A stretch of DNA of 37,581 nt from Bryobacterales bacterium (GCA_003170295.1 PNAJ01000145.1:1-37581), one strand, 5' to 3'. Shown: positions 8,395 through 16,068, numbered from the stretch's first letter. A program made the numbers and translations. The notes: generated from the letters alone by a model not told the origin.

Positions 8395-9459
8395 TTGAAA
8401 CTGGAACGAAGCGATTGGCCGCTATACATGGACAGGCTCGGGAGCCTTTCAGGGGAGTTGCGAGATTGCCTGCCGGACGCGCTGGTGATCTCTCCGGCGA
8501 AGACGGGAACAAGCTGGTTGTTCGCAAGGCTGAAAGAACATCCTGGGTTCTTCGTGCCTGAACAAAAGGAGGTCCGTTACTTTTGCGAGAAGTGGAGATT
8601 TCGAAGCCTGGACTGGTACGCCGGAGTATTCGCCGCCGGCAGAGGAAAAATCAAAGTGGATGTGAGCCCCACTTACGCCCTCTTGCCAAGGACAGCGATC
8701 CGGGCCATCCGCGAAGTTAATCCAGCAATGAAGCTGATTTTCCTCATGCGAGATCCAGTGTCGCGCGCCTGGTCTCACGCAAAACATATGTGCGTGTACG
8801 GTGAAGGCAACTTCCAGGGAGCCTCGCGGCGTGTCCCGGATGTCCGCCCGGAGCAGTGGGCGCGGAATTTCATTCACGACTTTCCCCTGACTTCTGGAAC
8901 CTACGAGAGCGGTCTGACCCGTTGGCTGGAGTTCTTCCCCATGCACCAGATGTACGTTGGGTTCTACGAAGACATCGCCACCCAGCCCGGGCGACTGCTG
9001 GACCAAGTGTGCGGTTTTCTGGGAGCCCCTTTTTTTGAGTGGCCGGAGGCCAGTCTGGCTCAGCGCGTCTTTGAGGGCTCGCCGGAGGTGGCCGCCGAGG
9101 GGGACCTCGCGCGACTCCGCTTCGTACTGCGGCGGCGGGCCCGGAAGACGCTCGATCTGCTGAAGGTGAAGTTTGGCTTGGAGGTCCCCCCACAGTGGCT
9201 CAACACGCTGAGCGGATCCCAACTCGACTGCGCCTATCCCGTAACCGAGAAATACCGCGGCCACACTATCACGTACGACGGTCTTTTCTTTCGTACGATG
9301 AGGAATGCAACAGAGATACATGCGCCCATGCTGGAGCAGCTAAGGATCGTGCTGGGGAATCCGAGGGCGGAGGTGGGGCAGCACACCGAGGACGTGGCCT
9401 TGGAACGGAATCTAGACTCCGTACTCGCTCCCGACCTCCGGTATTCCGATTCTATATAA
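8395..9459 (+). CDS. PAPS-dependent sulfotransferase
   Basis: This 354-aa cytosolic-type sulfotransferase moves sulfate from PAPS to an unknown hydroxyl or amine acceptor. The 5'-phosphosulfate loop is 'SPAKTGTSWLFARL' at residues 33-46. The 3'-phosphate motif is 'LIFLMRDPVSRAWSHAKH' around residues 113-130. Between them lies 'KVDVSPTYALLP', as in heparan N-sulfotransferase-like enzymes. I chose the TTG at 8395 because caggag sits 4 bases upstream. The first in-frame ATG is 12 codons later and has no ribosome site. There is no signal peptide. Its placement beside cysD-cysNC argues that the PAPS made there is spent here. The C-terminal 40 residues match nothing I recognise. Confidence 0.88.
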   Translation: MKLERSDWPLYMDRLGSLSGELRDCLPDALVISPAKTGTSWLFARLKEHPGFFVPEQKEVRYFCEKWRFRSLDWYAGVFAAGRGKIKVDVSPTYALLPRTAIRAIREVNPAMKLIFLMRDPVSRAWSHAKHMCVYGEGNFQGASRRVPDVRPEQWARNFIHDFPLTSGTYESGLTRWLEFFPMHQMYVGFYEDIATQPGRLLDQVCGFLGAPFFEWPEASLAQRVFEGSPEVAAEGDLARLRFVLRRRARKTLDLLKVKFGLEVPPQWLNTLSGSQLDCAYPVTEKYRGHTITYDGLFFRTMRNATEIHAPMLEQLRIVLGNPRAEVGQHTEDVALERNLDSVLAPDLRYSDSI

Positions 9460-9517
9460 CATAATGTTGGGACGTTTCGAATGGCGTGGTCCCGAGTTTC
9501 TGTCGTTAGCCTAGGTG

Positions 9518-9549
9518 CAAGTGACGTGACCGTGCGGTGACGTCACTTG
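9518..9549. terminator. Perfect 10-bp inverted repeat downstream of the sulfotransferase
   Basis: The arms caagtgacgt and acgtcacttg flank a 12-base loop, and aatttt follows on the plus strand. It lies 58 bases after the sulfotransferase stop and could terminate it. The short T-run makes this uncertain; a protein-binding palindrome is the alternative. Confidence 0.45.
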
Positions 9550-9685
9550 AATTTTCAAATCGCGGCCAGAGCCGGCCGGTCGGCCCACAGCGGGTAAACC
9601 GCCAGCTGCCGGAAAGAACGCCACGCTGGCCGCGTGTTCTCCGGTCGTGGGCGCTCCCAGCCGGGGTAGCGCCTTTAGTGCGTGC

Positions 9686-9781
9686 TTAGAAACTGATCTT
9701 CGACCCCTGCGTTGCCTCTCGCCCTTCGTTCCAAACCTCCCTGAACCAACGACGAACCACACCTTTGTTATGTTCGATCAT
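9686..9781 (-). pseudogene. SnoaL-like (ester cyclase family) gene stump
   Basis: A minus-strand frame begins at ATG 9781 behind a possible ribosome site (gggaga, 9 bases upstream). It reads 'NKGVVRRWFREVWNEGREAT', a very typical N-terminus of SnoaL-like polyketide-cyclase/ester-cyclase proteins, which are normally about 130 aa. It then degenerates and stops after 31 residues. I could not find the rest of the domain in any frame between 9510 and 9686. It lies at the left border of the integrative element, where such scars are common. Confidence 0.5.
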
Positions 9782-9892
9782 TCGCGGCATCTCCCGCCGT
9801 AATCTATCACATCCGGTCCGTTTAGCCATGCGCACATTGGCCACCTCTTCTTCCTTGGCGGGCTTGCGTATTCCGGCAACAGGGAGGTCCAG

Positions 9893-10062
9893 ATGCCTGA
9901 CGAACGCTATATCGGGATCAAGGCCGCTCAGCACTTGCCTGGATGTTCTGCGGAGAATGGAACACGCCGGGGGCCAGACTCAAGACGCTGGAGAAAAACG
10001 GCAAACCTTGCATTGGGCTTCATCGCACTTCATGTGATTGGTCCGAATTCCTCCCCGCGTGA
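9893..10062 (+). pseudogene. Small excisionase/HTH-like ORF with an apparent frameshift
   Basis: A strong ribosome site (ggaggtccag) precedes ATG 9893, and the peptide begins 'MPDERYIGIKAAQHLPG', like the first helix of AlpA/excisionase-type HTH proteins. After about 17 codons the plausible text moves one frame over ('WNTPGARLKTLEKNGKPCIG', stop at 10060-10062). The original frame runs on to 10141 as low-quality sequence. Either the gene is frameshifted or the first frame is the real, unrecognised 82-aa product. It lies at the left edge of the island. Confidence 0.35.
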
Positions 10063-10067
10063 CGCGC

Positions 10068-10187
10068 GTTACAGGCGTTACAAGCGATACAGAAGTTCCT
10101 TTCTCGATGTGTGTTACGAGTTACAGAGTGCTTCCCCTTGAACGGCATCAGCTTACGGGTTCACTCATTCTCTGTAACGCTGTAACT
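10068..10187. repeat. Cluster of GTTACA-type short repeats beside the replication gene
   Basis: Copies of cgttaca occur at 10068 and 10076, with variants gatacag near 10087, gttacga at 10113 and gttacag at 10120. Two inverted copies (tgtaacg at 10173, tgtaact at 10181) lie in the 3' end of the AAA-ATPase gene. The first three are spaced 8-10 bp apart. They could be iteron-like sites of a replication origin or simply a degenerate repeat. Confidence 0.45.
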
Positions 10188-11180
10188 CATAGTGTGTGTG
10201 GCGATATACTTCAAGCCCTGTTTTTTGACCAAATCGTCGGCCTTCATGCGCTTCAGCAGCATTCTCACGGCCGGTCGCGATTTTCCGATTTCAGCGGCAA
10301 TCTGTGCCGGACTTAGTCCGCCCTCCTCGCGAAGCAGTTCCAGCACCTGGCGCCGTTCCGAATTGAGAAGCTGCGCATCGTCATCACCGAGGATTCGCCA
10401 GCCAAGTGGGTCCCGGTCGAACCGCATCGCGAGAGTGCGCTCTTCTGTTTCGCGCCCAACGACGTCGAGCGTGGCTTCCCCTTCTGGTTTCCGCTTCAGC
10501 TGCCAGATCGTATCAACCGCCGCAGCGATGCCGCCGGTTCCTGCCACTGCCTCGATTGCACCGTCCGATATGCCTTTCCGCATGTGATGAACCACGATGA
10601 TCGCCGTCCGAAACCCCTCTGCCAGCTTTCTGATACACGAGACTTCTGCGTATTGACCGCGGAAAACATCACTCCCGCTTTTGGATCCGATCTTGACCAG
10701 CGCAGGCGTGTCCAGGATAATGAGCCGTGGCCGTAATTTCTGGATCACGGCCGAAAGCTGCTCCGCGCCGCCGCCCATGAGTGGTAGCAACTCGTAAACG
10801 AAATGTAGATTTTCAGTCCAATCACCATCAGGAGCCAGTTGCTTCAGCCTCGCCATCGTTCTCGATCGAGGCTCTTCGAGCGCCACGTACAGCACAACCC
10901 CATGGTCGACAGCCGTAATTCCGTCCACTTTCCGCCCACCGGCAATATGCACGGCACACTGGAGCGTCAACCAGGATTTCCCGGCTTTGGGCCGCGCAAT
11001 CAACATAGTAAGACCGTCCCAGAGCAGATCCTCGAACAGCGGTCGAAGCGTTACGATTTGGCCCCGATAAAGCTCAGTCGCAGAAACCAACAACGGAAGA
11101 CCTGTTGATGGTGCCTTGTTCTCGCTATCCCAATCGGCCAACGTCGCGAGATCCGGCTCCGCCGTCAGTTCTCGCTTCAT
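10161..11180 (-). CDS. RepA-like AAA ATPase (replicative helicase/loader of a mobile element)
   Basis: This 339-aa RecA-fold ATPase has Walker A 'IARPKAGKSWLTLQCAVHI', Walker B 'RLIILDTPALVKIG' and the conserved 'AIIVVHHMRKG', as in the AAA_25/RepA family of plasmids and prophages. The last 70 residues form a winged helix ('GLSPAQIAAEIGKSRPAVRM') that may bind origin DNA. I chose ATG 11180, which overlaps the upstream primase stop by 4 bases (ATGA) and has gaggt upstream; a longer frame to 11246 lies inside the primase gene. It is the last gene of a four-gene replication operon. The GTTACA repeats overlap and follow its 3' end. Confidence 0.82.
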   Translation of the reverse strand: MKRELTAEPDLATLADWDSENKAPSTGLPLLVSATELYRGQIVTLRPLFEDLLWDGLTMLIARPKAGKSWLTLQCAVHIAGGRKVDGITAVDHGVVLYVALEEPRSRTMARLKQLAPDGDWTENLHFVYELLPLMGGGAEQLSAVIQKLRPRLIILDTPALVKIGSKSGSDVFRGQYAEVSCIRKLAEGFRTAIIVVHHMRKGISDGAIEAVAGTGGIAAAVDTIWQLKRKPEGEATLDVVGRETEERTLAMRFDRDPLGWRILGDDDAQLLNSERRQVLELLREEGGLSPAQIAAEIGKSRPAVRMLLKRMKADDLVKKQGLKYIATHTMSYSVTENE

Positions 11181-11899
11181 CGAGAGACCTCTTCGCTGTC
11201 CAGCAGCGCAATCAATTCCAGCTCCGAATGCCCTTGGTTGAACCACTCAGTGACATCCTTTGCACCGCCCTCCAGTTCCAGAACGATCAAACGCACCACG
11301 TTTCTGAACAGCGCGCGCGCGATATTCAGCACCCGCTTTCGACCGGCCGGGTCATTGTCGGGGATGAGGATCACCTCGCGTTCTCGCAGGACTTCGGTAA
11401 ACTGCGGTATCCACGGCGCTTTAGCCCCACCGGCGTTGGTGGTTGCCACCAATCCGTGTTCGCGGAGCGTCTCAACATCCTTCTCGCCTTCCACAACGAA
11501 GACAATCGCCGCCTGGAGCACCTCCGGCAGGCGGTAGAGAACCTGGCACTCGCCTTTTTTCCAAATCCACCCGCCAAAGCCGTCCGGCCGCCGTTGTTTG
11601 AAATCCTTTGGTTCGTAGCGCACGACCTGATAGAGAAGCTTCCCGTCTTCGTCGGTGTAACCGTAAGTGCTGACGACCCTCGGTTTCTGAGTAGGTTGAG
11701 TCCGCCACAAACCGCGGGCCTCCAATACGCCGATTACATCGCTCTGCCGGCACCCGGCGTGGCAGTGGACCAGAACCCTGCCATCCACTTCGCGGATGCT
11801 GAGGCTGGGGTTGTTGTCATTGTGCGCGGGGCATTTCGCCATCCAGCCAGAACCAGAACGACGGGCGTCCAGGGCTCGGGCGACACACGCGGCAGTCAT
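11177..11899 (-). CDS. CHC2 zinc-finger / Toprim primase-like protein
   Basis: This 240-aa protein has a CHC2-type zinc finger near its start ('MAKCPAHNDNNPSLSI' followed by 'LVHCHAGCRQSDVIG') and a Toprim core. The core carries the glutamate motif 'VFVVEGEKDVETL' and the acidic motif 'VILIPDNDPAGRK'. This is the arrangement of DnaG-like primases of phages and plasmids, without the DnaB-binding C-terminus. It would make RNA primers for the element or be recruited by the ATPase. ATG 11899 overlaps the sigma-like gene's stop by 4 bases (ATGA) and is preferred to the longer frame from 11926. The neighbours on both sides are translationally coupled. Confidence 0.85.
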   Translation of the reverse strand: MTAACVARALDARRSGSGWMAKCPAHNDNNPSLSIREVDGRVLVHCHAGCRQSDVIGVLEARGLWRTQPTQKPRVVSTYGYTDEDGKLLYQVVRYEPKDFKQRRPDGFGGWIWKKGECQVLYRLPEVLQAAIVFVVEGEKDVETLREHGLVATTNAGGAKAPWIPQFTEVLREREVILIPDNDPAGRKRVLNIARALFRNVVRLIVLELEGGAKDVTEWFNQGHSELELIALLDSEEVSR

Positions 11900-12495
11900 G
11901 GCCGAACCCCAGGTCCGAAGGAGCAATTCTCCGCGATGCCCACAGTTTGTCCTCGACGCCGAACCGGAGAACGCTCGCGATTCGCGTATCGGTTGCCGTT
12001 TGAGAAACCGGCCCCGGTGAAAGCAATACGCAGGCGCCCGATGGCGCGATAGATGGCCGCGCGAGTAACGCTGAGTTCACCGCTGGTTTCGATGGCGGAA
12101 TTGTCAATTAAACAGCGCGCGACGGCTCTGTCGAAGGGCGAAACGCGTGAAAGTACCTCCGCGACCTCCGCGCGAAGCTCGCACTGATCGTTTTGCGAAG
12201 GCAAGTGAAGAAAATTCTTAAGTGGTTCTTCTCGAAATTGCCCGGATCGTTTTGAGTGCATGCGACGTACCAAGGACGACAGCTTGTTGGCGACGACTCG
12301 TTCGGAAAAGGTGGGCCAATTTCCGCGCCGAACGTCATAGGCTGAACGTTTCAGCCACAACTCAAGCAAGCCCTCCTGTTCCAGGTCGCGGTGGAAGTCC
12401 GCTGGGAGCCGGTAGCGCGATGAGATCCTCGCCGCGTGGACACCCGCAATCCGCCTGGAGACTGAATGGGAATGCTCGAAAGTGAGCTCAGTCAT
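11896..12495 (-). CDS. Sigma-70-like / ECF-type protein in the replication operon
   Basis: This 199-aa protein starts at ATG 12495, with a strong ribosome site (ggagg) 5 bases upstream. The region 'DFHRDLEQEGLLELWLKR', then 'RGNWPTFSERVVANKL', has the form of sigma region 2 (helices binding the -10 element). 'LSVTRAAIYRAIGRLRIAF' near residue 155 resembles the sigma region 4 helix-turn-helix. The last 40 residues are Arg/Gly-rich and unassigned. It could be an element-specific sigma factor or a sigma-derived DNA-binding protein. It overlaps the preceding gene by 8 bases and the primase gene by 4, so its dose is tied to theirs. Confidence 0.65.
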   Translation of the reverse strand: MTELTFEHSHSVSRRIAGVHAARISSRYRLPADFHRDLEQEGLLELWLKRSAYDVRRGNWPTFSERVVANKLSSLVRRMHSKRSGQFREEPLKNFLHLPSQNDQCELRAEVAEVLSRVSPFDRAVARCLIDNSAIETSGELSVTRAAIYRAIGRLRIAFTGAGFSNGNRYANRERSPVRRRGQTVGIAENCSFGPGVRP

Positions 12496-12865
12496 GGCGT
12501 CCTCCGTTGTCCAAACTTTGCTCAATCTCCATGCCGAAGGCCAACCCGTGTTTGACTTCTATGACCCGAATCTCGCCGTCTCCTAGCTGGGAGATAGCGT
12601 CGAGCATCTCGAGTGTCTGCTGCTTGAGCAGAAAGTCCTCACGGGCAATTTCTGGACGTGGGCAGTTCTCCCCGCCTATCTTCAATTTCCTGACGACCCG
12701 CGGCGCAGGGTCGAAGACGGGTTCGCCGCCGCGCACTTCGAGATTCTCGATCCGACCAAAATTCAGATGTTGCATCAGTTCGACGAGACGGCGCCGGGCC
12801 CCAGAAAGCGAGGACTTTGCGATCGGTTCCGGACGGGCGGTTGCCGGAGCGTTTGGGCTTTTCAC
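12488..12865 (-). CDS. Conserved small hypothetical protein, first gene of the replication operon
   Basis: This 125-aa protein starts at GTG 12865. It carries 'LVELMQHLNFGRIENLEVRG', then 'FDPAPRVVRKLKIGGEN', and near the C-terminus 'RVIEVKHGLAFGMEIE'. I recognise this pattern from unnamed proteins in acidobacterial and other accessory islands but know no function. There are no membrane segments or cofactor motifs; two similar beta-type halves ('IENLEVRGGEP' and 'IRVIEVKHGLAF') suggest a small duplicated fold. It heads the operon and overlaps the sigma-like gene by 8 bases. A ttgaca-like box lies at 12892-12897 (minus strand), but no convincing -10 is seen. Confidence 0.65.
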   Translation of the reverse strand: MKSPNAPATARPEPIAKSSLSGARRRLVELMQHLNFGRIENLEVRGGEPVFDPAPRVVRKLKIGGENCPRPEIAREDFLLKQQTLEMLDAISQLGDGEIRVIEVKHGLAFGMEIEQSLDNGGRHD

Positions 12866-13028
12866 ACTTCAATTGGAACCGGTCTGAGCGCTGTCAAAGC
12901 TACCAGCGGCGTCGATCAATCGATGGGCGTTGGATTGTCGCCACTTGACGAGTTTTCGCGGGGAGTGCAGGCATTCTGAATCAGGCTTTCAAACCCTTGA
13001 TACTGCAAAGGCGAGCTATTAGAGCAGC

Positions 13029-13043
13029 GCTGTCATTGACAGC
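13029..13043. terminator. Short hairpin after the QueC-like gene
   Basis: The 7-bp arms gctgtca and tgacagc are separated by one base, 9 bases after the stop of the QueC-like gene. The near-zero loop and absent T-run make it a weak terminator candidate; an operator is equally possible. Confidence 0.3.
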
Positions 13044-13051
13044 GGGGACCT

Positions 13052-14803
13052 CTATCTGTTGACAGCCTTTTTGTTGATCGCTTCGGAAAGGGGAATAGTG
13101 TGGTGGTGCCTTATCCTGTTGAAGCATGATCGAAGGGCGTCTAGGCTTGGAGGGTTTTTCTTGCCCCAGATCTGGCGGAGCTTCGGCCTGAACCGATTTT
13201 CGATCTCCTCATTGGTGAGTGCAGTAAAGGTTTGAAGTCCCACCAGCCTAAAGACCCGATCGTCGCGATCTGAGTAGCGGCCGTTCTTCTTTTCTTCGGG
13301 CTTCGTGCCTTTCGGGGTAGCCTGCGGGCGAGGAACTTCCTCGGTTCTATTTGTGATTGCCGCAGTCCGGTACTTGCCGGGAAACGCAAGGATGATGGCG
13401 CAATTCGAAGGCAACGTTTCGTCGAGAATCTGCGCCGAATGGGAAGCTAACGCATATTCCATGACTCCAGTGACTTCCTCTGCATGCTTACGGTGGAGAC
13501 GGGCAATGCGCCCCGCCACTTCATCAGTGGTCAGAGGTTTCACGTGTCGCAGGACGCGGCTTGCTTCTCCGAATCGCTCGATCAACTGGTATTGGTTCGC
13601 AGCCTTGATGTCCTTGGCCATTCGGATGAAGCTTTCGACCAGCGTCAAATCCACGCCTTTTTCTCTCTCGCCTTCCAGCAAGTCCACCTTGTACATCTCG
13701 GCGGGGTCGTAGCCGTGGTACTTGCTCGCGAGGGCTGCAAACCGGCGACTCACGCACTGAGAACAGCGGCCGCAGTGGGTATGCAGCTTTGTCTGATCCA
13801 ACGTATGAGTACAGCTGGTGCTGTGCTTGATCAACTCCGCACAGCCACCGTCCCCAATTACATCCACTACCTCGCCCTTAGTGAGCCACAGGAATGGATT
13901 TTCCACTGCAAACTGTGATCCGCTGATTTCGCTGAACAATTTGGCAAAGCCGTTAAGTACCTGCGGATGCGTGGTCCGCGTGGCGCGCGCACCGATAACC
14001 TGCTCACTAATGGGAAGATTCAGGCTGACGACTCCGTTTTCATAAAACCGGAGCCGGTCGAGCCTATACGCACGAGCGACCGCGTATGCAAGACTGGCAT
14101 ACAAAAATGATCGGGTCCTCTGGGTGTACTCCCTACCCAGCGCCTTGTCCTTGTTTGCCCATACGGGGATATGAAATGGCTTGTGCGCGCACAGAGGATT
14201 CAAGTCTTGTACCAACTGCTTCTGCTTGCTATGAATCTTCGGGTTTGATCGATGGCTGACAAGCGCAACGCGCCGGCCATCGCATACCGCTTCACGCACC
14301 GCGCCGCCGAGCGAGTCCAGGCCGCCGGAGAACAGCAAAACCTCATCCAACTCCTCTTGCTGATTGGGAGATTCGCCGAACTCCAGGTAGCGCTGGATAG
14401 GGGCGGATTTCTGCTGCTTTCCAAACTTGAAATCGTATTGGTCGTCGGACAGGAACGACAGGGTATCCCGGAGGCAGTCTTGCACCACTGGCGAGGACCA
14501 AACGTCAGGCGCTCTGACCGGAATGCAAAAGGCGAACTTCCGTCTCCAATTTTGACCGAAGGCGATCACCCCCTCTCCACCGCGAGTGATGGCTTGGTCG
14601 GCGCTGTACACGTAGGTGGCGATTTCTATGAGATCTGCAAGCACACCCGGAAGGTCGGACGACAGCCGCTGCGTAATGTTCGTAATCTTCAAGTTCACAT
14701 TCGGGTCGGCACCGTTGAGATCAAGCACTAACAAATCGTCTTGGTTCGCGCCAGACGGGGCGGGCGTACCGCCGCAGAGGATGATGCGTTCAGTGCCCGC
14801 CAC
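13052..14803 (-). CDS. Large QueC-like PP-loop protein, probable defence enzyme
   Basis: This 583-aa protein contains a QueC-type core. The ATP-pyrophosphatase loop 'LLFSGGLDSLGGAV' is at residues 156-169, and the zinc site is C331-x12-C344-x2-C347-x2-C350 ('HTHCGRCSQCVSRRF'). Housekeeping QueC is about 230 aa. Here there is a 150-residue N-terminal domain ('VNLKITNITQRLSSDLPGVL') and about 220 C-terminal residues, ending in a basic helical part. 'RFYENGVVSLNLPISEQVIG' is a conserved block of this subfamily. The GTG start at 14803 has aaggag 6 bases upstream and overlaps the partner gene by 14 bases. QueC relatives in antiphage operons include QatC (QatABCD) and Cap9 (type IV CBASS). None of their other genes is present, nor are queD, queE or queF, so preQ0 synthesis is unlikely. 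Confidence 0.8.
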   Translation of the reverse strand: MAGTERIILCGGTPAPSGANQDDLLVLDLNGADPNVNLKITNITQRLSSDLPGVLADLIEIATYVYSADQAITRGGEGVIAFGQNWRRKFAFCIPVRAPDVWSSPVVQDCLRDTLSFLSDDQYDFKFGKQQKSAPIQRYLEFGESPNQQEELDEVLLFSGGLDSLGGAVREAVCDGRRVALVSHRSNPKIHSKQKQLVQDLNPLCAHKPFHIPVWANKDKALGREYTQRTRSFLYASLAYAVARAYRLDRLRFYENGVVSLNLPISEQVIGARATRTTHPQVLNGFAKLFSEISGSQFAVENPFLWLTKGEVVDVIGDGGCAELIKHSTSCTHTLDQTKLHTHCGRCSQCVSRRFAALASKYHGYDPAEMYKVDLLEGEREKGVDLTLVESFIRMAKDIKAANQYQLIERFGEASRVLRHVKPLTTDEVAGRIARLHRKHAEEVTGVMEYALASHSAQILDETLPSNCAIILAFPGKYRTAAITNRTEEVPRPQATPKGTKPEEKKNGRYSDRDDRVFRLVGLQTFTALTNEEIENRFRPKLRQIWGKKNPPSLDALRSCFNRIRHHHTIPLSEAINKKAVNR

Positions 14804-15551
14804 CCTCTGCTCCTTTATCGAGTTCTGCCCGGAGCTTTTTCAGTGCAACCTGGATGAAATTGGCTGCTTTCCTTTGTGTTATTCCCCCTTTGAAGTTGGT
14901 CTTTGAATACCAGCCACCCGCAAACTGCTCAACGATTTTGGATGCCTGTTTACAATGGACCGACAGAGCCTCTCGAAACTGCCGATTCTCGTCAACACTG
15001 CGGTGGTTTGAAAGTTCCCGGCTCAAGAAGTAGGTGAGGTATCGCTCCGAGAGCCGCGAGAAAAAGTCGCGCACCAGGACCGAGAAGTTCTTCGGCGTGG
15101 CCAGGCTCGCCAACTCTCGCTGAACATCCGCAGGCGTGGTTCCGAACAGGCTTTCGGTCCCTTGCCGAAGCGTGGACGTGAGGCTTTCAGCTGCCCCCAT
15201 TTGTGCCATCTCCCCGAGATCCGTTCGACCCCCAATGAGCCGGATATGCGCATCGACCGAATCGGTGAATGCACCTACAAGGTCAAGCAGACCAGGATCA
15301 TCCGCTACGGGAATCCCAAGCTTCCTCAGTTCTTCGCTGTAATCTGACTTCCGGGCGCAGAGGGGCAGTTGGGTTAGCAGCCAAAATGAGTAGGCTAGGG
15401 TGGGATCGCGCGCCGCTTCTTCAAGCCCGTGCTTCGAGGCGTCGAGAGTGGCAGCGGCGATTTGGTCGGTGGCCGCCCCCGAGTCCAGAAGAGCAACAAC
15501 CTGCCGCCACTTTCGCGTTCGTGGTAAATTCCCGAGCCGAATGTGCCCCAT
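14790..15551 (-). CDS. Partner protein of the QueC-like enzyme (begins Met-Gly-His-Ile-Arg)
   Basis: This 253-aa protein has no family I can name. It begins 'MGHIRLGNLPRTRKWRQVVA', then an alpha-helical region ('LAYSFWLLTQLPLCARKSDY'). A glycine/alanine-rich middle ('MAQMGAAESLTSTLRQGTE') is followed by a conserved-looking block 'NFSVLVRDFFSRLSERYLTY'. The C-terminus is helical and basic. No catalytic motif, signal peptide or membrane span is visible. It is translated just before the QueC-like gene, with a 14-base overlap, so the two are made together. The Gly after Met would become the N-terminus after methionine removal. That is the feature expected of a substrate of N-terminus-modifying QueC-like enzymes (inference). 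Confidence 0.6.
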   Translation of the reverse strand: MGHIRLGNLPRTRKWRQVVALLDSGAATDQIAAATLDASKHGLEEAARDPTLAYSFWLLTQLPLCARKSDYSEELRKLGIPVADDPGLLDLVGAFTDSVDAHIRLIGGRTDLGEMAQMGAAESLTSTLRQGTESLFGTTPADVQRELASLATPKNFSVLVRDFFSRLSERYLTYFLSRELSNHRSVDENRQFREALSVHCKQASKIVEQFAGGWYSKTNFKGGITQRKAANFIQVALKKLRAELDKGAEGGGH

Positions 15552-16068
15552 ACACTCTCGCGGTTCGCTACTGGATTCCTATTTCGAAAATCTATTTCCG
15601 CTCGACAAACAAATTATTTAATCGGCGGATATTCCGCTAACCTTTACGTAATAACGAGTGCGATGATGCGCCTTTCTGGAAGAACCCGCTTCTGATCGAT
15701 CGTGCAGTGCGTCACACGCTTCCATCAATAGAGTGCCACATCCGGGGCAAGTTCGATGGATCAGCAAAGCCTCGAATGAGTTTCGAGGCGGCGATGATTT
15801 TCGAAAGTGGATATCTGCCGGCTAAATTAAAATAGAGGAATTGATGGTGTATTTCCAGGGGTCACCCATTCAAACCGCGGCTTTCCGAAACCAAGAATAA
15901 AATCTCCTGGTGGCGGACACTTTACGAAGATATCGCGTATATAGTAAGCAGACAGTTTCACCAGACAGCGCATTGACCGCCAAGCGGATCTCGTTGTGGG
16001 TGTCGAAACGACACGACCATGCGAAACCGCCCAAACCTTCGATCTAATTCCAATCAAGTGCAAGCCCT
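15552..16068. promoter_or_regulatory. Divergent regulatory region between cargo and integration genes
   Basis: This 517-bp stretch has no convincing gene and is more AT-rich than its surroundings. It must carry promoters for the leftward cargo operon and the rightward xis-int pair. On the minus strand an AT block (taaataat around 15612-15620) is a possible -10 region for the cargo. A small palindrome gcgga-tat-tccgc lies at 15625-15637 and could be an operator. I see no iterons or tRNA. Confidence 0.4.

Noticed and set aside
13052..14803. Housekeeping preQ0 synthase (QueC) for queuosine
   Set aside because: The protein is more than twice QueC length, lies in a mobile element, and no queD, queE or queF is near.
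13052..15551. Complete QatABCD or type IV CBASS system
   Set aside because: Only a QueC-like gene is shared; the diagnostic ATPase, TatD nuclease, CD-NTase, TGT and OGG genes are absent.
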